A stretch of 64,000 nt of DNA from Flavobacteriales bacterium (GTDB taxonomy: Bacteria; Bacteroidota; Bacteroidia; Flavobacteriales_E; Vicingaceae). The stretch is taken from positions 567,001 to 631,000 of the forward strand of contig JACJZD010000001.1 of NCBI GenBank assembly GCA_020635795.1, given 5' to 3'. Shown here one piece after another: positions 43,460 to 52,501 of this stretch. The translations under genes and the position numbers were made by a program. The notes below the pieces were generated by a model, which did not search any database, had not been told where the DNA came from, and worked only from the letters and a program-made list of their open reading frames with translations. Position 1 is the stretch's first letter, and the number at the start of each line of letters is the position of its first letter.

Positions 43460-43526
43460 GTCATTCAGAACAAAATTTGTTCTAAAATCGAAACGATTTT
43501 TGTAAACAAATGAAGTGAAGAATCTT
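43460..43526. repeat. 67-nt palindromic intergenic element, copy 2
   Basis: Same ends as the copy at 36723 (GTCATTC-GAACAAAATTTGTT and AACAAATGAAGTGAAGAATCTT). The inner hairpin here is AAAATCG-AAA-CGATTTT: the closing base pair is G-C instead of A-T, a compensatory change relative to copy 1. Confidence 0.85.
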
Positions 43527-43557
43527 ATAAATAGAGTGATTAAGTTTGTTTATATCT

Positions 43558-43998
43558 ATGCAACAAATAAAAAAGATAGTAACATTTATTTTTCTTTTCT
43601 TTCTCTTTTTTTCTTGTACCGAAGAAATTGTAAGGATTGACCTAACAAAACCAGAGCAACAATCCATATCTATTGAATGTGAAAAGCATCGTCAGGTCGA
43701 TTTTTATTTAGATTGTGATATTGAGTTTAAGGATTATCCTGAAATGGTGCTCGATTTTGAATTTTATAAAGGCAACGAACAACTTTTAAAAGGAGGTTTA
43801 GATCCGTTAAATTGTTCATCATTAGAAAATGAAGTTAAAACTATAAACAATGGGCTTACACATTGGAAATTTTACGGAAAATTAGAGGGCAACTTTATAC
43901 CACCAAGCGATACTGTTTTTACTATTTACCCTACATTAATTAAAAACAATGCTCCTGATTTTAAAATTCATAAATTGGATTTGGTATTTGTGAGATAA
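43558..43998 (+). CDS. hypothetical lipoprotein
   Basis: 146 residues beginning at ATG 43558 with a very hydrophobic leader and lipobox FFSC, followed by a compact beta-rich domain with two further cysteines (LDCDIEFKD and LNCSS). No family recognised. A TAAGTTTG box at 43541-43548 ends only 9 bases before the ATG, which would give an almost leaderless transcript. The upstream TTG at 43546 overlaps this box and is not used. Confidence 0.72.
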   Translation: MQQIKKIVTFIFLFFLFFSCTEEIVRIDLTKPEQQSISIECEKHRQVDFYLDCDIEFKDYPEMVLDFEFYKGNEQLLKGGLDPLNCSSLENEVKTINNGLTHWKFYGKLEGNFIPPSDTVFTIYPTLIKNNAPDFKIHKLDLVFVR

Positions 43999-44047
43999 CT
44001 TTTGGACAGAAATCGACGAAACTTTAAACTTTCTGAACTTTTAATGT

Positions 44048-44055
44048 TAACTTCG
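44048..44055 (+). promoter_or_regulatory. weak -7-like box (TAACTTCG) before lpdA
   Basis: One mismatch to TAnnTTTG, 42 bases before the lpdA ATG. No -33 element at the right spacing. Confidence 0.3.
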
Positions 44056-44097
44056 CAATTGTTAAATTAGAATTATTAAAAATTAAAATACAATACT

Positions 44098-45486
44098 ATG
44101 AGTTATGATGTAATTGTTGTTGGAAGTGGACCTGGTGGCTACGTTGCTGCAATCAGAGCTTCGCAATTAGGTTTAAAAACAGCTGTAATCGAAAAAGCAG
44201 AATTAGGCGGTATATGTTTAAATTGGGGATGTATTCCAACTAAAGCACTATTAAAAAGTGCTAATGTTTTTGAGTACATCAATCATGCTGCAGATTATGG
44301 TATTACAGTAAAAAGTGCTGATGCAGATTTTCCTGCAATTGTTAAAAGAAGTAGAGATGTTGCATCTGGTATGAGTAATGGTATTCAATTTTTAATGAAA
44401 AAAAATAAAATTGATGTAATTAAAGGTAGTGCAATGCTTAAAAAAGGGCAAAAAGTTGCAGTAGAAGGTGATGATAAAAAAGTTACTGAGTACGAAGGTA
44501 AACACATTATTATTGCTACAGGTGCTCGTTCTAGAGTGTTGCCGAATTTGCCACAAGACGGAAAAAAAATAATTGGATACAGAGAAGCATTAGTGTTACC
44601 AAAGTTACCAAAGAAAATGGTGGTAGTAGGTTCAGGGGCTATTGGTTCTGAGTTTGCTTACTTTTATAATGCAATGGGTGTTGAAGTAACTTTAATCGAA
44701 TTTTTACCAAACATTGTTCCTTTAGAGGATGAAGAAGTTTCTAAACAATTAGAACGTTCGTTCAAAAAAGCTGGAATTAATGTTATGACCAATTCATCTG
44801 TTGAAAGTGTAGATACAAAAGGAACTGGATGTAAAGTATTGGTAAAGACCAAAAAAGGTGATGAAACTATTGAATGTGATGTTGTTTTATCTGCTGTAGG
44901 TATCAAAAGAAACATTGAAAATATTGGTTTAGAAGAAGTTGGTATTGTTGTAGACAAAGATATTATTGTAACCAACGATTTCTACCAAACCAACATACCA
45001 GGTTATTATGCAATTGGTGATGTAACCAAAGGACATGCTTTAGCACACGTAGCTTCAGCTGAAGGTATTATTTGTGTAGAGAAAATTGCAGGAATGCATG
45101 TTGATGCGTTGGATTATGGAAACATACCAGGTTGTACTTATTGCTCACCAGAAGTTGCTTCTGTGGGTATGACAGAAAAAATGGCGGTAGAAAAAGGTTA
45201 TGAAATTAAAGTAGGTAAATTCCCATTTTCAGCATCAGGTAAAGCAAGTGCTGCTGGACATAAAGATGGGTTTGTAAAACTTATTTTTGATGCAAAATAT
45301 GGCGAATTACTAGGTGGTCACTTAATTGGTGCTAATGTTACCGAAATGGTGGCTGAATTAGTGGCTATTCGTAAGTTAGAAACTACGGGTCACGAATTAA
45401 TTAAAACAGTTCATCCTCACCCAACCATGAGCGAAGCTATAATGGAAGCTGCTGCTGCTGCTTATGGTGAAGTGATTCACATGTAA
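44098..45486 (+). CDS. lpdA: dihydrolipoyl dehydrogenase
   Basis: FAD-dependent E3 component of 2-oxoacid dehydrogenase complexes, oxidising dihydrolipoyl groups with NAD. 462 residues: FAD motif GSGPGGYVAA (9-18), redox disulfide C40/C45 in GGICLNWGCIPTKA, NAD motif VVGSGAIGSEFAYF, and the active-site HPHPTMSEAIMEA near the C-terminus. Found as a single gene, flanked by an intergenic palindrome and a terminator rather than by E1/E2 genes. Confidence 0.95.
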   Translation: MSYDVIVVGSGPGGYVAAIRASQLGLKTAVIEKAELGGICLNWGCIPTKALLKSANVFEYINHAADYGITVKSADADFPAIVKRSRDVASGMSNGIQFLMKKNKIDVIKGSAMLKKGQKVAVEGDDKKVTEYEGKHIIIATGARSRVLPNLPQDGKKIIGYREALVLPKLPKKMVVVGSGAIGSEFAYFYNAMGVEVTLIEFLPNIVPLEDEEVSKQLERSFKKAGINVMTNSSVESVDTKGTGCKVLVKTKKGDETIECDVVLSAVGIKRNIENIGLEEVGIVVDKDIIVTNDFYQTNIPGYYAIGDVTKGHALAHVASAEGIICVEKIAGMHVDALDYGNIPGCTYCSPEVASVGMTEKMAVEKGYEIKVGKFPFSASGKASAAGHKDGFVKLIFDAKYGELLGGHLIGANVTEMVAELVAIRKLETTGHELIKTVHPHPTMSEAIMEAAAAAYGEVIHM

Positions 45487-45496
45487 ACTCAACGTC

Positions 45497-45514
45497 TCCC
45501 GATAGCTATCGGGA
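45497..45514. repeat. 18-base perfect palindrome (TCCCGATAGCTATCGGGA)
   Basis: Perfectly self-complementary sequence without loop, 11 bases after the lpdA stop. Similar palindromes recur in intergenic regions of Bacteroidota. It may be a REP-like element or a protein-binding site. Confidence 0.75.
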
Positions 45515-45540
45515 CTTCGAAAGCAGGAATCTAGTAATAA

Positions 45541-45576
45541 AAAAATCCCTTTATCCATTCGGATAGAGGGATTTTT
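45541..45576 (+). terminator. intrinsic terminator after lpdA
   Basis: 16-bp stem with one wobble pair (AAAAATCCCTTTATCC, 45541-45556; GGATAGAGGGATTTTT, 45561-45576) and a 4-base loop, ending in a T-tract. Confidence 0.9.
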
Positions 45577-45607
45577 GTTTAAACTTGCTACAGTTAGTTG
45601 TAAAATT

Positions 45608-47500
45608 ATGTGTGGAATAATAGGAATCATTTCTCAAAACAACCAAGAGCTTGGTAAAATTGGTGTTGCCACACAAACTTTATCCAAAAGAGGACCAGAT
45701 AATCAAAGTACACAGCTTTTTGATGGATTGGCTTTAGGTCATGCTCGGCTTTCAATTATTGATACTACTGAAGCTGCAAACCAACCATTTTTGGATGTTA
45801 GTGGTCGATACACCATTGTTTTTAATGGTGAAATATTTAATTTCAAAGAGCTTAAAGAAGATTTAATAAAACAAGGTGTAACGTTTAAAACCAATAGCGA
45901 CACAGAAGTACTGTTGTATTTGTATATCAAACATCAACAGAAATGCTTAGAAATGCTCAATGGTTTTTTTGCTTTTGCCATTTTCGATAAACAAAACAAC
46001 TCCTTGTTTGTTGCTCGCGACCGAATGGGGATAAAACCATTGCTGTATTATTTTGATGGCACTACTTTTATATTTGCATCAGAATTAAAAGCTATTGTAA
46101 AATTTAAAATCGATAAAACAGTTGATAGCACGAGTTTGTTTAACTATTTACAATTCAACTATATTCCAACACACGATTCTATTTTTAAACAAGTAAAAAA
46201 ACTCCAACCAGCTCATTTTATTTTTATTGCTGATATTACAAGCACAATTACTGTTTCGGAAACCCAATATTTTTCAATTCCGACTGAGGAAATAATACCT
46301 TCTTCAAGCAATTACGAAAAAGCGAAAACGGAGTTGGTTAATTTATTGGAAGATTCGGTTCAAAAAAGATTAATTGCTGATGTGCCTATTGGGACTTTTT
46401 TAAGTGGAGGAGTGGATTCTTCTATTATAAGTTTGTTAGCAAAACGACATAAATCCGATTTAAATACCTTCTCGATTGGTTATAAAGACGAACCTTTTTT
46501 TGATGAAACTAGATATGCAACTGCTGTTGCCAAAAAAATTGGGAGTAATCATCATTGCTTTTCGCTTACCAACAACGATTTGTACGAACATTTAAATGAT
46601 ATTTTAGATTATATCGACGAGCCATTTGCCGATTCATCAGCCATTGCAGTTTATTTGTTGAGTAAATACACTAAGCAACATGTTACTGTTGCTTTGTCGG
46701 GAGATGGTGCTGATGAGATTTTTTCGGGATACAACAAACATGCTGCAGAATTTAAGGTTAGAAATAGCGGTTTTAAAGAGTCCTTAATTAAAGGAGGTTA
46801 CCCGATTTGGAAAACATTACCTAAATCAAGAAATAATGCGATTACCAATGTAAATAGGCAGTTGTACAAATTTAGTCAAGGAGCTAAATTATCGAATAAA
46901 GAACGCTATTGGCTTTGGGCATCTATACAACCTGAAAAGGTTGTTGAAGAATTGCTTTCTGTTAATTACAATCAGCAAGAATGCAGCTCAAGAAAAGAAC
47001 AGCTTTTAAAATCTATACAAAACAACGGTAGTTTTAACGATGTATTATTTACGGATACAAAAATGGTATTGGTAAATGATATGCTTCGAAAAGTTGACGC
47101 CATGAGTATGGCAAATAGTTTAGAAGTGAGAACGCCGTTTTTGGATTATCGAGTGGTAAATTTTGCTTTTTCTTTACCTGTTGAGTTTAAAATAAATGGG
47201 CAAATGAAAAAAAGAATTTTACAAGATGCTTTTAGAAATGAATTGCCAGAGGAAGTTTACAACCGTCCCAAACATGGGTTTGAGGTACCCTTATTATCTT
47301 GGTTTAGAAACGAATTAAAATCGACGATTGAGGATGATTTATTGGGTGATAATTTTATTCAAGAACAAGGAGTTTTTAATTTATCTGCGATAAAACAATT
47401 AAAAAAACAACTTTTTTCTCAAAATCCTAATGATAGTGGGGCAACCATTTGGGCAATAATTGTGTTTAATACGTGGTGGAAAAAGTATATGATGAGCTAA
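45608..47500 (+). CDS. asnB: asparagine synthase, glutamine-hydrolysing
   Basis: Transfers amide nitrogen from glutamine to aspartate using ATP; AsnB-like enzymes in polysaccharide loci can instead amidate sugars. 630 residues: class II glutaminase domain with N-terminal nucleophile Cys2 (MCGIIGIIS), ARLSIID and VFNGEIFNF, followed by the PP-loop synthase domain (FLSGGVDSSII). The start must be ATG 45608 because Cys2 has to become N-terminal; TTG 45575 upstream lies in the lpdA terminator. The GT4 gene follows with no spacing, hinting at a role in exopolysaccharide synthesis. Confidence 0.93.
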   Translation: MCGIIGIISQNNQELGKIGVATQTLSKRGPDNQSTQLFDGLALGHARLSIIDTTEAANQPFLDVSGRYTIVFNGEIFNFKELKEDLIKQGVTFKTNSDTEVLLYLYIKHQQKCLEMLNGFFAFAIFDKQNNSLFVARDRMGIKPLLYYFDGTTFIFASELKAIVKFKIDKTVDSTSLFNYLQFNYIPTHDSIFKQVKKLQPAHFIFIADITSTITVSETQYFSIPTEEIIPSSSNYEKAKTELVNLLEDSVQKRLIADVPIGTFLSGGVDSSIISLLAKRHKSDLNTFSIGYKDEPFFDETRYATAVAKKIGSNHHCFSLTNNDLYEHLNDILDYIDEPFADSSAIAVYLLSKYTKQHVTVALSGDGADEIFSGYNKHAAEFKVRNSGFKESLIKGGYPIWKTLPKSRNNAITNVNRQLYKFSQGAKLSNKERYWLWASIQPEKVVEELLSVNYNQQECSSRKEQLLKSIQNNGSFNDVLFTDTKMVLVNDMLRKVDAMSMANSLEVRTPFLDYRVVNFAFSLPVEFKINGQMKKRILQDAFRNELPEEVYNRPKHGFEVPLLSWFRNELKSTIEDDLLGDNFIQEQGVFNLSAIKQLKKQLFSQNPNDSGATIWAIIVFNTWWKKYMMS

Positions 47501-48709
47501 ATGGCAGAAAAGAAAAAAATAAAAGTACTTCGTATTATCAACCGTTTTAATTTAGGTGGACCAACCTTTAACGCAGCTTATTTAACCAAATATTTGAGTG
47601 ATGATTTTGAAACTTTATTAGTTGGAGGGGATAAAGATGATACAGAAGAAAGCTCAACGTTTATTCTTGATCAATTGGGTTTAAATCCAATCATAATTCC
47701 TGAAATGAGGAGAGATATTGGGATGAAGGAGGATAAAATTGCTTATCAAAAACTTAAACAAATTATTAAAGAGTTTCAACCAGATATAGTCCATACTCAT
47801 GCCTCAAAAGCTGGTACTTTAGGTAGATTGGCAGCTTCTAAATGCAAAGTTCCAGTAATTGTACACACGTTTCATGGGCATGTTTTTCATTCGTATTTTG
47901 GAAAAACAAAAACCATGTTATTTAAAAACATTGAACGTTATTTGGCAAGAAAATCTACAGCAATAATTGCGATAAGTGATATTCAAAAAAATGAACTTTC
48001 TACTCAACACAAAATCTGTAAAAAAAGCAAAATAAAAGTAGTTCCTCTTGGGTTTGATTTATCAAGATTTCAAGAAAACATTGAAGAAAAACGAAAATCG
48101 TTTAGGGAGTTTTATAAAATTGAAGCTGATGAAATAGCCATAGGCATTATTGGGAGATTGGTTCCAATTAAAAACCACAAACTTTTTATTGATGCTATCA
48201 ACATATTAAAAACGAAAGCAGAAAAAAAGATTTGTGTTTTTATAATTGGTGATGGGGAAGAAAAAGAAAACTTAATTGGCTATTGCGAAAATTTAGACAT
48301 CAATTTTGTGGAATATACCAAGCAACAAAAGCAAGCTCTAATTACCTTTACGTCATGGATTAAAGATGTAGATTGGGCAAATGCCGGATTGGATATTATT
48401 GCTCTATCATCATTAAATGAAGGCACTCCAGTAAGTTTAATTGAAGCTCAAGCATCAAACAAACCAATCGTTACAACAAATGTTGGAGGAGTAGAAAATA
48501 TAGTTGTTCAGAATGAAACAGCTTTTGTTGTACCTTCAAATGATTTACACCAGTTTTCTGAAGCTCTTTTAAGGCTTATAAATAATGATGATTTAAGAAT
48601 TAGGATGGGTTCAAAAGGCTGGAATCATGTTAAAGATAAATTTCATTATACACGATTGGTCAACGATATGGAGAAGCTTTACGTATCTTTATTAAACAAC
48701 ACCAAATAA
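47501..48709 (+). CDS. glycosyltransferase family 4 (GT-B fold)
   Basis: 402-residue cytosolic or membrane-associated glycosyltransferase adding a sugar from a nucleotide donor. The N-terminal domain has RIINRFNLGGPTFN and HTHASKAGTLGR; the C-terminal donor domain has GIIGRLVPIKNHKLFI, then SSLNEGTPVSLIEAQASNKP and TTNVGGVENIV. The E-x7-E motif of GT4 retaining enzymes is visible in this last segment. It starts directly after the asnB stop. Donor and acceptor unknown. Confidence 0.9.
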   Translation: MAEKKKIKVLRIINRFNLGGPTFNAAYLTKYLSDDFETLLVGGDKDDTEESSTFILDQLGLNPIIIPEMRRDIGMKEDKIAYQKLKQIIKEFQPDIVHTHASKAGTLGRLAASKCKVPVIVHTFHGHVFHSYFGKTKTMLFKNIERYLARKSTAIIAISDIQKNELSTQHKICKKSKIKVVPLGFDLSRFQENIEEKRKSFREFYKIEADEIAIGIIGRLVPIKNHKLFIDAINILKTKAEKKICVFIIGDGEEKENLIGYCENLDINFVEYTKQQKQALITFTSWIKDVDWANAGLDIIALSSLNEGTPVSLIEAQASNKPIVTTNVGGVENIVVQNETAFVVPSNDLHQFSEALLRLINNDDLRIRMGSKGWNHVKDKFHYTRLVNDMEKLYVSLLNNTK

Positions 48710-48710
48710 A

Positions 48711-48743
48711 TTGTACTTATTAAACAAGTTTTTAATAGATTTG
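48711..48743 (+). promoter_or_regulatory. promoter for the Wza/Wzc operon
   Basis: TTG (48711-48713), 22-base spacer and TAGATTTG (48736-48743), fitting TTG-N17-23-TAnnTTTG. It ends 20 bases before the ATG at 48764, so the export genes can be transcribed separately from asnB and GT4. Confidence 0.7.
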
Positions 48744-48763
48744 TTAAATTATAAAGAATTGAT

Positions 48764-49531
48764 ATGAAATTGAACAAATTAAGAAGTCTAATTCTAATAG
48801 TTATAGTGGTTTCCATATATGCTTGTAATGTAAATCCAAGTATAATGATGAAAGCAAAAAAGGATTACAATTACGAGTCGGGACCAAACGATTCTACTAT
48901 CCAATACACCATTAAGCCTAGTGATATATTAGATTTTCAATTGTATACCAATGAAGGTACTCGTTTAATTGATTTAACGGCTATTTCTAGTGCAGAAAAT
49001 AGATTGCAAGGTGTTACAACAACAAATTTATTAGTTGAATTTGATGGAAATTGTAAGTTCCCTGTAATTGGTAGAATAAATTTAAAGGATAAAACGATTA
49101 AAGAAGCTGTCGAAATTCTTCAGGAAGAATACGCTAAATATTATATAAAACCTTTTGTTCTTTTAAAAGTAATTAATAGAAGAGTTACGGTGTTTACAGG
49201 TATTGGTAAAGCTCAAGTTGTACCATTAAATAATGAGTACACTACAATCTTTGAGGTGTTAGGTGCTGCTGGTGGATTATTAAAAGAAAGTAAATCGCAT
49301 AGAGTTAAACTGATAAGAGGTGATTTAAAAAATCCAAAAGTTTATTTGTTTGATTTTAGTAAAATTGATGGAATAAAAGATGCTGGTTTCACCATTCAAG
49401 CCAATGATATTATATATGTTGAACCAAGAAAAAATACAGTTCTGGAGGTTGTTCGTGATTTGGCTCCTATTGTTGGTATAATAACTAGTACGTTAACATT
49501 GGTAATTGTAATCAATAATTTAAGTAAGTAA
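48764..49531 (+). CDS. Wza-like polysaccharide export lipoprotein
   Basis: 255-residue outer-membrane or periplasmic export protein: leader with lipobox YAC, a polysaccharide export (PES) domain (about 45-135, IQYTIKPSDILDFQLYT; GNCKFPVIGRINL; TIKEAVEILQEEYAKYYIKP), one SLBB-like beta-grasp domain (about 140-215, VTVFTGIGKAQVVPL; FEVLGAAGGL), and a C-terminal transmembrane helix (VGIITSTLTLVIVINNL). It is shorter than E. coli Wza, as usual for Bacteroidota. Works with the Wzc-like kinase 6 bases downstream. Confidence 0.9.
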   Translation: MKLNKLRSLILIVIVVSIYACNVNPSIMMKAKKDYNYESGPNDSTIQYTIKPSDILDFQLYTNEGTRLIDLTAISSAENRLQGVTTTNLLVEFDGNCKFPVIGRINLKDKTIKEAVEILQEEYAKYYIKPFVLLKVINRRVTVFTGIGKAQVVPLNNEYTTIFEVLGAAGGLLKESKSHRVKLIRGDLKNPKVYLFDFSKIDGIKDAGFTIQANDIIYVEPRKNTVLEVVRDLAPIVGIITSTLTLVIVINNLSK

Positions 49532-49537
49532 GCTTTA

Positions 49538-51958
49538 ATGAGCGAAGAAAACGAATACAATAAAAAAAGTGAAGCTATATCTAATTTTAATACAGAATTA
49601 GATATTATTCTTTTGTTGCAAATTTTCAAGAGAAATCTGTTCCTTTTTATTGCTATTATACTCACGTGCGCTATTATTGCTTTCTTCTATCTTCGTTATA
49701 CTGTTCCTTTGTATCAATCTCAATTAGTACTTCAAGTTGGCTCTAAAAATACTGCCGATCAGGTGTTGAAAGTTGATAATTTTCAGGAGCAAGAGGATGT
49801 TGCCAAAGATGTTGAATTGCTAAAATCAAAGTTCTTATTAAAGAGAGCATTATCAACTCTTCCATTAGATATTAGTTACTACAATGAAGGTAAATTTTTA
49901 ACTTTTGAGTTATATAGAAATTCACCAGTAAATGTACAATATCTTATTAAAGATTCAAGCATATTTGGAGTGCCTCATTATTTAGAGCTAACAAATAACA
50001 ACAAGTTTAAATTACTAGAAGGTGATAAATTAATAGGGGAGTTTACAAGTGGAGAAAAAATACAGACGAATCGAATAGAGTTATCTATTTTTTTCAGCAA
50101 TTATGAGGAAGCAAAACTATCACAATCAGATATTAAGAATACAAAACTTTTTTTTACTATAAATAATATAGAGAACCTTACAAATTCATATATATCACGT
50201 TTAAATGTTTATCCTCTTAATCCATTAGCTAAAACAATTAGCCTATCTTTTCAAGATAACAATGCGGTAAAGACTGCTGATGTTTTAACCGCTTTGGCAA
50301 ATGAATATATTGTTTACGATATTGAAGAGAGAAGTAAAAGCTCTAAAAAAGTTATTGAATTTTTGGATGACCAATTAGACAAGTATTACAATAAAGTAAA
50401 AATATCCGAAAATAGCATTGAGGAATTTCAAAAGACGAACAAACTGTCAGATATAGATAAGTTCTCATCACTTTATGTTGAAAGAGTTAATAAACTTGAA
50501 AATCAACTGATAGATTTTGATTTGCAGAAAAATGTATTGGTTGAAATTAACAATTCACTAAAAGGTAAAATAAAAGAAATTAATGTTTATAATCTTTTAC
50601 CAATTCTTTCAGGAACAGAATATGAAGCTAGAATTACCATGCTTATTACTGATTTACAAGGATTATTAGTGCAGCGTCAACAAATGTTAACAGAGGCGAC
50701 TAAAGAAAGTGATTTATTGAAGTTGCACGACCAACAAATCGAAACTCAAAAAGAAGTTTTATTTAAGTCTATTTCTTCTTTAGTTGAGAAGTTAAGCTAT
50801 AGACGACAGGAGATAGTAAGAAAAATAGAAGAAATCCAAAACAAATACTTGAACGTTCCAGCAAAAGAATTGCAGTATGCTCGTTTACAACGCGTGTTAT
50901 CTATTGATGAAAAATTCTTTACGCTTATCATGGAAAGAAGAACGGAATATTCAATTTCAGAAGCTGGGTTTGTTCCACAACATACTATTTTAGATAAAGC
51001 AGTAGTACCTAGTGTTCCATTTTCACCAAATAAAAAAATAATTATTATAACTGGAATACTTTTAGGGGTCGTTATAAGTTTGGTAATACTCATCTTAAAG
51101 TATGTATTAAAGAATACGATTAGTACAATTGATGAAATAACAAAACATGCAAATTCTGCAGTAGGAGTGTTAGGCTCTGTACCAATATACAGTAGAGAAA
51201 TACCTGTTTCTCAGTTGGTTATTAATCGAGACCCTAAATCAATTATTTCGGAATCATTCAGGTCGATTAGAACAAATCTTCAATTTATTTCAAGTTTTGA
51301 AGGAAAAAAAGTAATGGCAATCACCTCTACTATTTCTGGCGAAGGAAAGACATTTTGCACACTTAATCTTGGTGGTATTATAGCTATGTCGGGTAAAAAG
51401 GTAGTTATTTTGGATTTAGATATGCGTAAGCCCAAAATTCATAAAGGATTTGGCGTTAGCAATCATCATGGAATGAGTACAATTTTAATAGATAAGGATA
51501 AAGTTGGAGATTGTATTCATCATAGTGAATTAGAGAACCTAGATTTTATAACTTCTGGTCCGATACCACCAAACCCATCAGAATTAATTATTAGTGGAAA
51601 ACTAGATGAGGTTGTTGCAGAATTGAAAAAAGATTATGATTTAGTTATTTTAGACAACCCTCCAATTGGGTTGGTATCAGATGCTATGGAAATGCTTAAA
51701 AAAGTAGATTACCCTATCTATATATTTAAGAGTGAATATTCGAGAAAAAACTTTATCAATAACCTAAACAAATTAATTGTTGACAATGGTATTAAGAAGT
51801 TATCTATTATATTAAATGGAGTTGATTTTACCAATAAATATTATAGTTACGGGTATAATTACAATTATAGTTATGGTAATAAAGATGGTTATTATTACGA
51901 TGATACCAGAAAAGAAAAACTTACAGAACGAATTTTTAAAAAGAAAAAGAATAATTAA
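49538..51958 (+). CDS. Wzc-like polysaccharide co-polymerase/tyrosine autokinase
   Basis: 806-residue inner-membrane protein controlling chain length and export. N-terminal cytoplasmic segment, TM1 (about 33-55), Wzz-type periplasmic domain with long coiled-coil (about 250-470), TM2 (about 502-522), then a BY-kinase domain with Walker A-like TISGEGKTFC, Walker A-prime VVILDLDMRKPKIH and Walker B DLVILDNPP. The C-terminus has a tyrosine cluster (about ten Tyr in KYYSYGYNYNYSYGNKDGYY) for autophosphorylation. No cognate phosphatase gene is in the window. Its stop overlaps the rfbC start (TAATG). Confidence 0.93.
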   Translation: MSEENEYNKKSEAISNFNTELDIILLLQIFKRNLFLFIAIILTCAIIAFFYLRYTVPLYQSQLVLQVGSKNTADQVLKVDNFQEQEDVAKDVELLKSKFLLKRALSTLPLDISYYNEGKFLTFELYRNSPVNVQYLIKDSSIFGVPHYLELTNNNKFKLLEGDKLIGEFTSGEKIQTNRIELSIFFSNYEEAKLSQSDIKNTKLFFTINNIENLTNSYISRLNVYPLNPLAKTISLSFQDNNAVKTADVLTALANEYIVYDIEERSKSSKKVIEFLDDQLDKYYNKVKISENSIEEFQKTNKLSDIDKFSSLYVERVNKLENQLIDFDLQKNVLVEINNSLKGKIKEINVYNLLPILSGTEYEARITMLITDLQGLLVQRQQMLTEATKESDLLKLHDQQIETQKEVLFKSISSLVEKLSYRRQEIVRKIEEIQNKYLNVPAKELQYARLQRVLSIDEKFFTLIMERRTEYSISEAGFVPQHTILDKAVVPSVPFSPNKKIIIITGILLGVVISLVILILKYVLKNTISTIDEITKHANSAVGVLGSVPIYSREIPVSQLVINRDPKSIISESFRSIRTNLQFISSFEGKKVMAITSTISGEGKTFCTLNLGGIIAMSGKKVVILDLDMRKPKIHKGFGVSNHHGMSTILIDKDKVGDCIHHSELENLDFITSGPIPPNPSELIISGKLDEVVAELKKDYDLVILDNPPIGLVSDAMEMLKKVDYPIYIFKSEYSRKNFINNLNKLIVDNGIKKLSIILNGVDFTNKYYSYGYNYNYSYGNKDGYYYDDTRKEKLTERIFKKKKNN

Positions 51959-52500
51959 TGGAGTTTGTGTCGACTGAATTTGAAGGGTTAATTATTGTGA
52001 AGCCAAAAGTTTTTATGGACGAAAGAGGCTACTTTTTTGAATCATTCAATAAAAATGAATTTAAGCGAAATGCTATAGATGTAGATTTTGTTCAAGACAA
52101 TCAGTCTAAATCGGATAGAAATGTTTTAAGAGGGCTTCATTTTCAAAATCCTCCGTTTGCTCAAGGAAAATTAGTTCAAGTAATAAAAGGTGCGGTTTTG
52201 GATGTTGTTGTAGATATTAGAAAAAATTCAACAACTTATGGAAAACATTTTAAAATAGAATTATCAGAAGAAAATAAGACCATGCTTTTCATTCCACCGG
52301 GTTTTGCGCATGGGTTTCTAACTCTTTTAGATGAAACTATTTTTTCATACAAATGTTCCAATTTTTATAATAAAGAATCGGAGAAAAGTTTGTTGTGGAA
52401 TGATAAAACACTAAATATTGATTGGGATGTAAGTAGTCCGATTCTTTCAGAAAAGGATAAGTTAGCCGAAAATTTTCAATCATTTATAAGCCCATTTTAG
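51958..52500 (+). CDS. rfbC: dTDP-4-dehydrorhamnose 3,5-epimerase
   Basis: Cytosolic cupin-fold epimerase of the dTDP-L-rhamnose pathway, 180 residues. Landmarks: FMDERGYFFESFNKNEF, FVQDNQSKSDRNVLRGLHFQ (including the catalytic His in RGLHFQ) and IPPGFAHGFLTL. rfbA, rfbB and rfbD are not in the window. It is translationally coupled to the Wzc-like gene by a TAATG overlap, so the polymer probably contains rhamnose or a related 6-deoxyhexose. Confidence 0.95.
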   Translation: MEFVSTEFEGLIIVKPKVFMDERGYFFESFNKNEFKRNAIDVDFVQDNQSKSDRNVLRGLHFQNPPFAQGKLVQVIKGAVLDVVVDIRKNSTTYGKHFKIELSEENKTMLFIPPGFAHGFLTLLDETIFSYKCSNFYNKESEKSLLWNDKTLNIDWDVSSPILSEKDKLAENFQSFISPF

Positions 52501-52501
52501 A

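Noticed and set aside
45575..45607. TTG start for asnB at 45575
   Set aside because: It overlaps the lpdA terminator hairpin and would bury the catalytic Cys2 of the glutaminase domain.
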